A stretch of DNA of 64,000 bases, taken from Taxillus chinensis (Eukaryota; Streptophyta; Magnoliopsida; Santalales; Loranthaceae). Below, piece after piece: positions 58,880-64,000 of this stretch. Positions within the stretch are counted from its first letter, which is position 1, and each line of letters starts with the position of its first letter. A program made the position numbers and the translations under genes. The DNA lies in NCBI GenBank assembly GCA_023512835.1, contig CM042089.1, forward strand, positions 53,191,427 through 53,255,426. Reading direction: 5' to 3'. The notes under the pieces are model-generated. The model ran no database searches. It was not told the origin of the DNA and saw only the letters and a list, made by a program, of their open reading frames with translations.

Positions 58880-60088
58880 CTCTCATGCCTCCCAACCAGA
58901 TTCTCTTTCTTGCAATGAGCGGACTTGGTGAAAACCCGAAAGGGCACCAAGGGTAAAATACAAAGCTCCAACAAAGACAAAAAAAAAAGAAAACAAAGGC
59001 GGACTTGGTGAAAACCCGAAAGGGCACCAAGGGTAAAATACAAAGCCAGCAATAAATCTTGAAGGGTGAAATCGGTTCAGGTAAACCGAAGGGATCAGGA
59101 CAACAACAAAGGGTCCATTACAAGTAGTAGAGACAACATCATTCAAAAACAGCAACTGCAAACAGTGGAAGACTTGGTCAAACCTGCGGCACACTCGAAT
59201 CAAATTTGTACATTATGCTTTTAAAGACTTGCGATTCTGTTTATCGGATTATGACAATAGGACACTTTTTATGATATAAATATGTTTTGTGGAATTAAAC
59301 CAGCAAAAATCTTTTTATCTCTTTAATCATGTTACATCTTCTTCATTTCACATTTAAGTTAAACATCTTAAATCCCCAGTAAACTCTTCTAGCATTGCCT
59401 TATGAGTAGGGCCAAGCTCAAAATCCTCAAACAACTTAAAGCCCCCAATTCGGAGTACTCATATCTCCACGGGATATCACTATCCCCAGAGAAGCCGTCC
59501 AATCAAGCTCCTCAATATGGCGAAGCAAAATTTAACAGACCCTTCATGCACAACATGGAGTTCCCCAGCAAAGACAGGGCGGACTCTCCATCTCAAAAAG
59601 AATATTGTTCCCTAACAAGTTGAATGTTAGCCAACAGCCAAACCCTCAGTAATACATCACGTGGCATTCAATGCATACATCGCATAGCATCACATTGCAT
59701 CATATTTCACCACAAGTCGAGGTTTATGCATCCCCGCATACAGCACATTGCAGTCCATGCATCATTGGCATACATTCAACATGCTCTGTAATTGCAGGAA
59801 TTTTTCGCCCCTGGAGATCCTATGAGCTCATATTCAGCCAACTTCTCTTCAAGCTATCCTAGCTTTTCTTCGTTCAACTGTGCAACTCTTTCCTTGCAAT
59901 TTCCCCAAGCTCTAAGCACATCCCTTTTGGCAATTGACAAACTTTTCCCTTTTTGGGTCACCTCGTAGAGCGATCTCCTTGAGTGAACTCGTAGAGGGAG
60001 CTTAAATTGGGTTACTTCCCAAACTCACCAATTCCTTCAAGCATTCCCCCAAATACCATTTGATGTCTCCAACAAGTCTTTCCAGTTT
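58880..60088 (+). other. 3' untranslated region, unique part
   Basis: Non-coding. The block gcggacttggtgaaaacccg, continuing with aaagggcaccaagggtaaa, occurs twice (58919-58965 and 58999-59046). The rest is AT-rich or C/T-rich without recognisable genes. Confidence 0.6.
58919..59046. repeat. Two-copy direct repeat (ggacttggtgaaaacccg)
   Basis: Two near-identical 47-bp copies with an 80-bp period, separated by an A-rich spacer, just downstream of pol. Confidence 0.92.
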
Positions 60089-60955
60089 AAGCCTATCGTT
60101 GCTGTAGGGCTTTCCATTTTTTAATTTAAGCTTATCGTTGTTGTGGGCTTTCCCTTTTTCACTTTAAGCCTATCGTTGATGTGGGCTTTCCCGTTTTTCA
60201 ATTCAAGCCTATCATTGCTGTGGGCTTTTCTATTTTTAATTTAAGCCTATCGTTGCTGTGGGCTTTCCATTTTCAATTCAAGCCTATCGTTGCAGTGGGC
60301 CTTTCATTTTTCCGTTTAAGCCTATCGTTGCTGTGGGCTTTTCCATTTTCACTTTAAGCCTATCGTTGCTGTGGGCTATCCATTTTCAATTCAAGCCTAT
60401 CGTTGCTGTGGGCTATCCGTTTTCAATTCAAGCCCATCGTTGTTGTGGGCCTTTTTCCATTTTTCAATTCGAGCCTATCGTTGCTGTGGGCCTTTCAGTT
60501 TTCAATTCAAGCCTATCGTTGCTGTGGGCTTTTCCATTTTTAATTTAAGCCTATCGTTGCTGTGGGCTTTCCATTTTCAATTCAAGCCTATCGTTGTAGT
60601 GGGCCTTTCATTTTTCCGTTTAAGCCTATCGTTGCTGTGGGCTTTTCCATTTTCACTTTAAGCTTATCGTTGTTGTGGGCTATCCATTTTCAATTCAAGC
60701 CTATCGTTGCTGTGGGCTATCCGTTTTCAATTCAAGCCCATCGTTGTTGTGGGCCTTTTTCCATTTTTCAATTCGAGCCTATCGTTGCTGTGGGCCTTTC
60801 AGTTTTCAATTCAAGCCCATCATTGTTGTGGGCCTTTTTCCATTCTTCAATTCGAGCCTATCGTTGCTGTGGGCCTTTCAACTTTTAGTTCACGCCCATC
60901 ATTGCTGTGGGCCTTATCCTTTTTCAGTTCAAGCCTGTCATTGTTGTAGGCTTTC
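60089..60955. repeat. 23-unit minisatellite in Tat 3' UTR, with higher-order duplication
   Basis: Twenty-three units of about 37-42 bp around aagcctatcgttgctgtggg followed by a T/C-rich spacer (cttttccattttcaattc type). Units 5-11 (from about 60243) and 13-19 (from about 60547) match in order, giving a 304-bp higher-order repeat. Each unit contains a short inverted repeat (aagccya...trggctt). Long open frames read through it only because the unit lacks stops. Minisatellites in the 3' UTR of Ogre-type elements are known and can seed satellite DNA. Confidence 0.93.
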
Positions 60956-61150
60956 AATCTCTGGTATCAAGCGGCCTTAGATGCCTCATCAAGGTATTAT
61001 CCAAGTACACCGGCCTGTGAAGCCCCTTTTCCCTCTCGGGGACGAACCCAATCGTCGCACTTCTTCCTCTAGGTAAGTAAAGTAAGTGCTCCAACCCGTC
61101 CAAAATGACTCCCTTTTATCTTTGTACGCTGTTTGTATACAAACAGTGCA

Positions 61151-61164
61151 CAAAGAGGGGCAGC
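61151..61164 (+). other. Polypurine tract of Tat/Ogre-type element
   Basis: caaagaggggcagc directly precedes the 3' LTR start tgttggacccc. Confidence 0.82.
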
Positions 61165-64000
61165 TGTTGGACCCCATTTTGTCCGGGTTGGACATACTTA
61201 CCCCATTTGATATACCTTTCTGCCCATGCCATGTACCTTGTTGAACAGGTCCACAATGATCCCATACTTCCAAGGAATGGTCTACCCCAATCGGCACGAG
61301 ATGGATACAATTGACACGGATGGGGGAGTTCAAAATTAATGACTTTTGCTACAAGTCCTTGAAGCGCCCCAAGATCAACACCAGGTGATGGAGGATGAAA
61401 ATTCGAGACCAACGCACTTGACCGAGCTCAAATCGGACTTAAAATGAAGAACTTATTGCCAAAACAACTTTCGTTGGAAAAAGTCAAACTTGCCAAAAGA
61501 CGGTTAATGCCCCTGGTCAAACTGCCCGCAAAAGTGATCATGCGAAACCCTTCAAAATGCCTATGTAGGCGAATACGGATCTCCCCAAACAATTCCTGGA
61601 AGGTTACCCATTTTTGCATTTTTGGTGGGGGTAAAAAGGTAATTAAAAGTTAAAAAAAAAAACTTCGGGGTTGACCGTTGACCGTTGACCTGCCGACACT
61701 GCGACCCCGTTGACCTTCGAAGCCTCGAAGCCTCGAAGCCCCGAAGCTCGGGGCCCCGAAGCCTCGAAGCCCCGAAGCTCAAAGCCCCGAAGCCTCGAAG
61801 CTCGAAGCCCCGAAGCCCCGAAGCCTCGAAACCTCAAAGCCCGTTGACCTGCTGATTCCACCTTCGACCCTTCGACCCCCGAAGCTCCGACCCTGCCGAC
61901 ACTCTGACCTTCGAACCTTGACTTGCAAAACCAGTAAGTTTTCGGCCCGTTGACCGTTGACCTTCGACCTGCCGACACTTCGACCCGTTGACCGTTGACT
62001 TTTGCCCCACTGAAATTCGACCCACCGAAGCTTCGACCCTGCCGACGCTCCGACCTGCCGACACTTCGAACCTCCGACCCTGTTTTTTTTGCCTTAGCTG
62101 ATTTTTCTCGCTGACTTTCTTGCTGGCTTATTTTTCTCACTGGCTTCACGAGAGCCGTCTTCTGCGCTGGCCACCTAACAGAGAATAACTCACCAACCTG
62201 TCAGTCACATGCGCTGCTAAAATACAATGATCCCATACTTCCAAGGAATGGTCTACCCCAATCGGCACGAGATGGATACAATTGACACGGATGGGGGAGT
62301 TCAAAATTAATGACTTTTGCTACAAGTCCTTGAAGCGCCCCAAGATCAACACCAGGTGATGGAGGATGAAAATTCGAGACCAACGCACTTGACCGAGCTC
62401 AAATCGGACTTAAAATGAAGAAGTTATGGCCAAAACAACTTTCGTTGGAAAAAGTCAAACTTGCCAAAAGACGGTCAATGCCCCTGGTCAAACTGCCCGC
62501 AAAAGTGATCATATGAAACCCTTCAAAATGCCTATGTAGGCGAATACGGATCTCCCCAAACAATTCCTGGAAAGTGATCATGCGAAACCCTCCGACCCCG
62601 TTTTTTTTGCCTTAGCCGATTTTTTCGCCGACTTCCTCGCTGGCTTATTTTTCTCGCCGGCTTCACGAGACCCGTCTTCTGCGCTGGCCACCTAACAGAG
62701 AATAACTCATCAACCTGTCAGTCACATGCGCTGCTAAAATACAAGTTCAAAAAGGCAATCACGAGCTCCCATGTTTTCCGCACAGCTGTCCACCGAGACA
62801 AAATACAAATCTGCAAATTAAAATCTGCGTCAAATAATACCGCAATTATGACAGTCCAGCCAAAGAGAAAAAAAGAACAACTTTCTCGCAATCCTTTAAG
62901 AAGCGATTGCTCGTCCCCTGCGCAAAGGGGGATTCTTTTTTAGAGGGAAAAATTCGTGAAAAAAAGAAGAGTGTGGGTTTTCGTTGGAGAGAGAGTTCCG
63001 AAAAAAAGAGAAAAAAGAGATCTGTCATAAGAAAAAAACAGTTGCCCGTCCCTGCAAAAAAAAAAAAAAAAGAGGGAGTTCTTTGAGAGAAGGAGGAAGA
63101 AGCTCGTTGAGAAAAAAAGGGAAAAAACCTGTTGTCACCCTCCATCAGTCCAGTACAGAAAAAGAAATAAAAAAACAGAGAGCCCCTTTATCGTTGAAAC
63201 CCTGCTACCATTCACATCCTTCCTTCATCCCAGGTCCGGACAAAGAGAGAAAAAAAAAATAGAGAGTAAAAAAACACAGAAGAGACCCCTGCTACCATTC
63301 CTCATTCCAGCACAAACAGAGAGAGAACAGCAAAAAACACAATTCCAGTTCCGCTTTTCTTTTTCTTTTCTCTTCCTACGTTTTCATCAAAACAAAAACA
63401 ACCGTTTCTTCATTTCCTATTCCTTACACCTTATACCCCTTCCCCTCAATTCCAGCCAAAAAAATCTTAATCCCAAAAATACACATCACCTTCCTTTCTC
63501 ACGATTTACTCAGAACCCAGAAAATTTACTTTTCTCATCTTCTCTCATCTCCACACATCGTTACAATCTCCCAACTACTCTTTGCTATCTGCGGGATTGG
63601 AGCTCGGTAGCTGTCGGTGCAGATAAGGATCCCAAACAGAAATCCGGTGGAAGCCCCAAAGTCAGTTCCATATTTTACTTCTTTTACTCATGCATATGCA
63701 TATCTAATGTGATGTTTTTTTTATTTTTTATTTTTATTTTTTTTGTTTGGCTGTTGGGTATAGGGCGTGTGTTTCTTGTATTATTTATTTGTTTGTTTTT
63801 TTTCCCTCCTTGAAGTCATAGATATATGTTGTATATATCGTGTATGTTGTAATATGTAAAAAAAAAAAGCTAAAAAAAAAAAAAAAAAAAAAGAGAGAGA
63901 GCAAAGGGAAAGGATGAAGAAAAAGAAAAAAAAAAGAAGAAAAGAAAAAAGAGTGATTTTATTTTTGTGGATGTTACACTCACACACTCCACATCTATTT
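61165..64000 (+). repeat. 3' LTR of Tat/Ogre-type element, partial and rearranged
   Basis: It starts tgttggaccccattttgtcc. A segment beginning acaatgatccc at 61253 recurs at 62224 (offset 971 bp). The first copy includes the tcgaagcc/ttgacc array, and the second matches the 5' LTR, lacking it. From about 62224 the sequence is colinear with the 5' LTR (46906 onward) to the window end, which corresponds to about 48680 in the 5' LTR, so some 730 bp of LTR should remain beyond 64000. Confidence 0.88.
61668..62078. repeat. Degenerate word array (cgaagcctcgaagcc / ttgaccgttgacc)
   Basis: About 410 bp of repeated cgaagcctcgaagccccg, ttgaccgttgaccttcg and tgccgacactt words in the first copy of the duplicated LTR segment. 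It is related to 44507-44935. Confidence 0.9.

Larger units (their letters stand above)
46819..64000 (+). mobile_element. Tat/Ogre-type Gypsy retrotransposon, 3' LTR runs off window
   Basis: Order: 5' LTR (46819-49412), PBS (49415-49433), ORF1 (50058-51420), gag (51685-53640), protease (about 54290-54780), G-patch-like segment (54787-55206), RT (55480-56640), RNase H (56640-57070), second RNase H (57091-57530), integrase (57700-58879), 3' UTR with minisatellite (58880-61150), PPT (61151-61164) and 3' LTR (61165 on). An ORF before gag and a second, archaeal-type RNase H are established Tat/Ogre hallmarks. It is inserted in another LTR of its own family. Stops and frameshifts break all coding parts except most of ORF1. 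Confidence 0.9.

Noticed and set aside
60089..60955. CRISPR-like look of regular direct repeats
   Set aside because: The intervening bases are not unique spacers but part of the same repeating unit, and the setting is a plant retrotransposon.
60258..60980. Long overlapping open frames with repeated peptide (QFKPIVAVG-type)
   Set aside because: They are read-throughs of the minisatellite, whose unit has no stop in these frames. There is no start context and they lie in a 3' UTR.
1..64000. tRNA, rRNA, host protein-coding genes
   Set aside because: I looked for cloverleaf-like arms with intact B-box words, conserved rRNA words and multi-exon host proteins and found none that could be supported. 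The met-tRNA-like words are primer-binding sites.

Overview
The window is repeat-dense nuclear DNA from a flowering plant, probably a dicot. I found no ordinary single-copy host gene, no tRNA or rRNA gene and no CRISPR array. Almost everything is transposable-element sequence: LTR retrotransposons of the Copia and Gypsy superfamilies, hAT and CACTA DNA transposons, and solo LTRs, stacked inside one another. Most boundaries were placed by eye from LTR ends (TG...CA), primer-binding sites, polypurine tracts and short target-site duplications (TSDs). Every long coding region is broken by stops or frameshifts, so all proteins are annotated as pseudogenes.

Left nest (1-23958). A Copia element on the minus strand, Sirevirus-like in layout, runs from its 5' LTR at 22015-22450 leftward through gag, protease, integrase, reverse transcriptase and RNase H (to about 16351). 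It then carries an unusual extra reading frame of about 2.6 kb (14852 to 10865), a polypurine tract and a 3' LTR (10461 leftward). Three elements sit inside it: the 3' end of a Copia-type LTR (1-637), a complete Tekay-like Gypsy chromovirus on the plus strand (721-9825, TSD ATTCC), and a solo LTR of its own family (13338-14657, TSD TAGAT) that splits the extra frame. The Copia itself appears to sit in another LTR (22451-23958).

Middle (23958-42787). An AT-rich direct duplication leads into a hAT transposase pseudogene (26275 to about 29770). It has one recognisable intron and is cut by another solo LTR of the Sirevirus-like family (27194-28577, TSD ATAGC). A 604-bp non-autonomous hAT follows (31044-31647, 8-bp TSD). 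Then comes a shredded CACTA/En-Spm transposase (about 32530-42690) holding four solo LTRs, one of them nested inside another.

Right nest (42788-64000). An inverted Sirevirus-family LTR is interrupted by a Tat/Ogre-type Gypsy LTR (44016-46818). That LTR is interrupted in turn by a Tat/Ogre-type element (46819 to beyond the window) on the plus strand. Its order is 5' LTR, PBS, ORF1 (plant-mobile-domain type), gag, protease, G-patch-like segment, reverse transcriptase, RNase H, a second RNase H of the archaeal-type class, integrase, a 3' untranslated region with a 23-unit minisatellite, PPT and 3' LTR.

The items most worth a second look are the extra ORF of the Sirevirus-like element, the hairpin-forming minisatellite with higher-order structure in the Tat element, the mismatched LTR pair of that same element, and the perfect ACGT-core palindrome next to the TATA box of the Tekay LTR. 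Family and clade names rest on motif recognition from memory, not on database searches.
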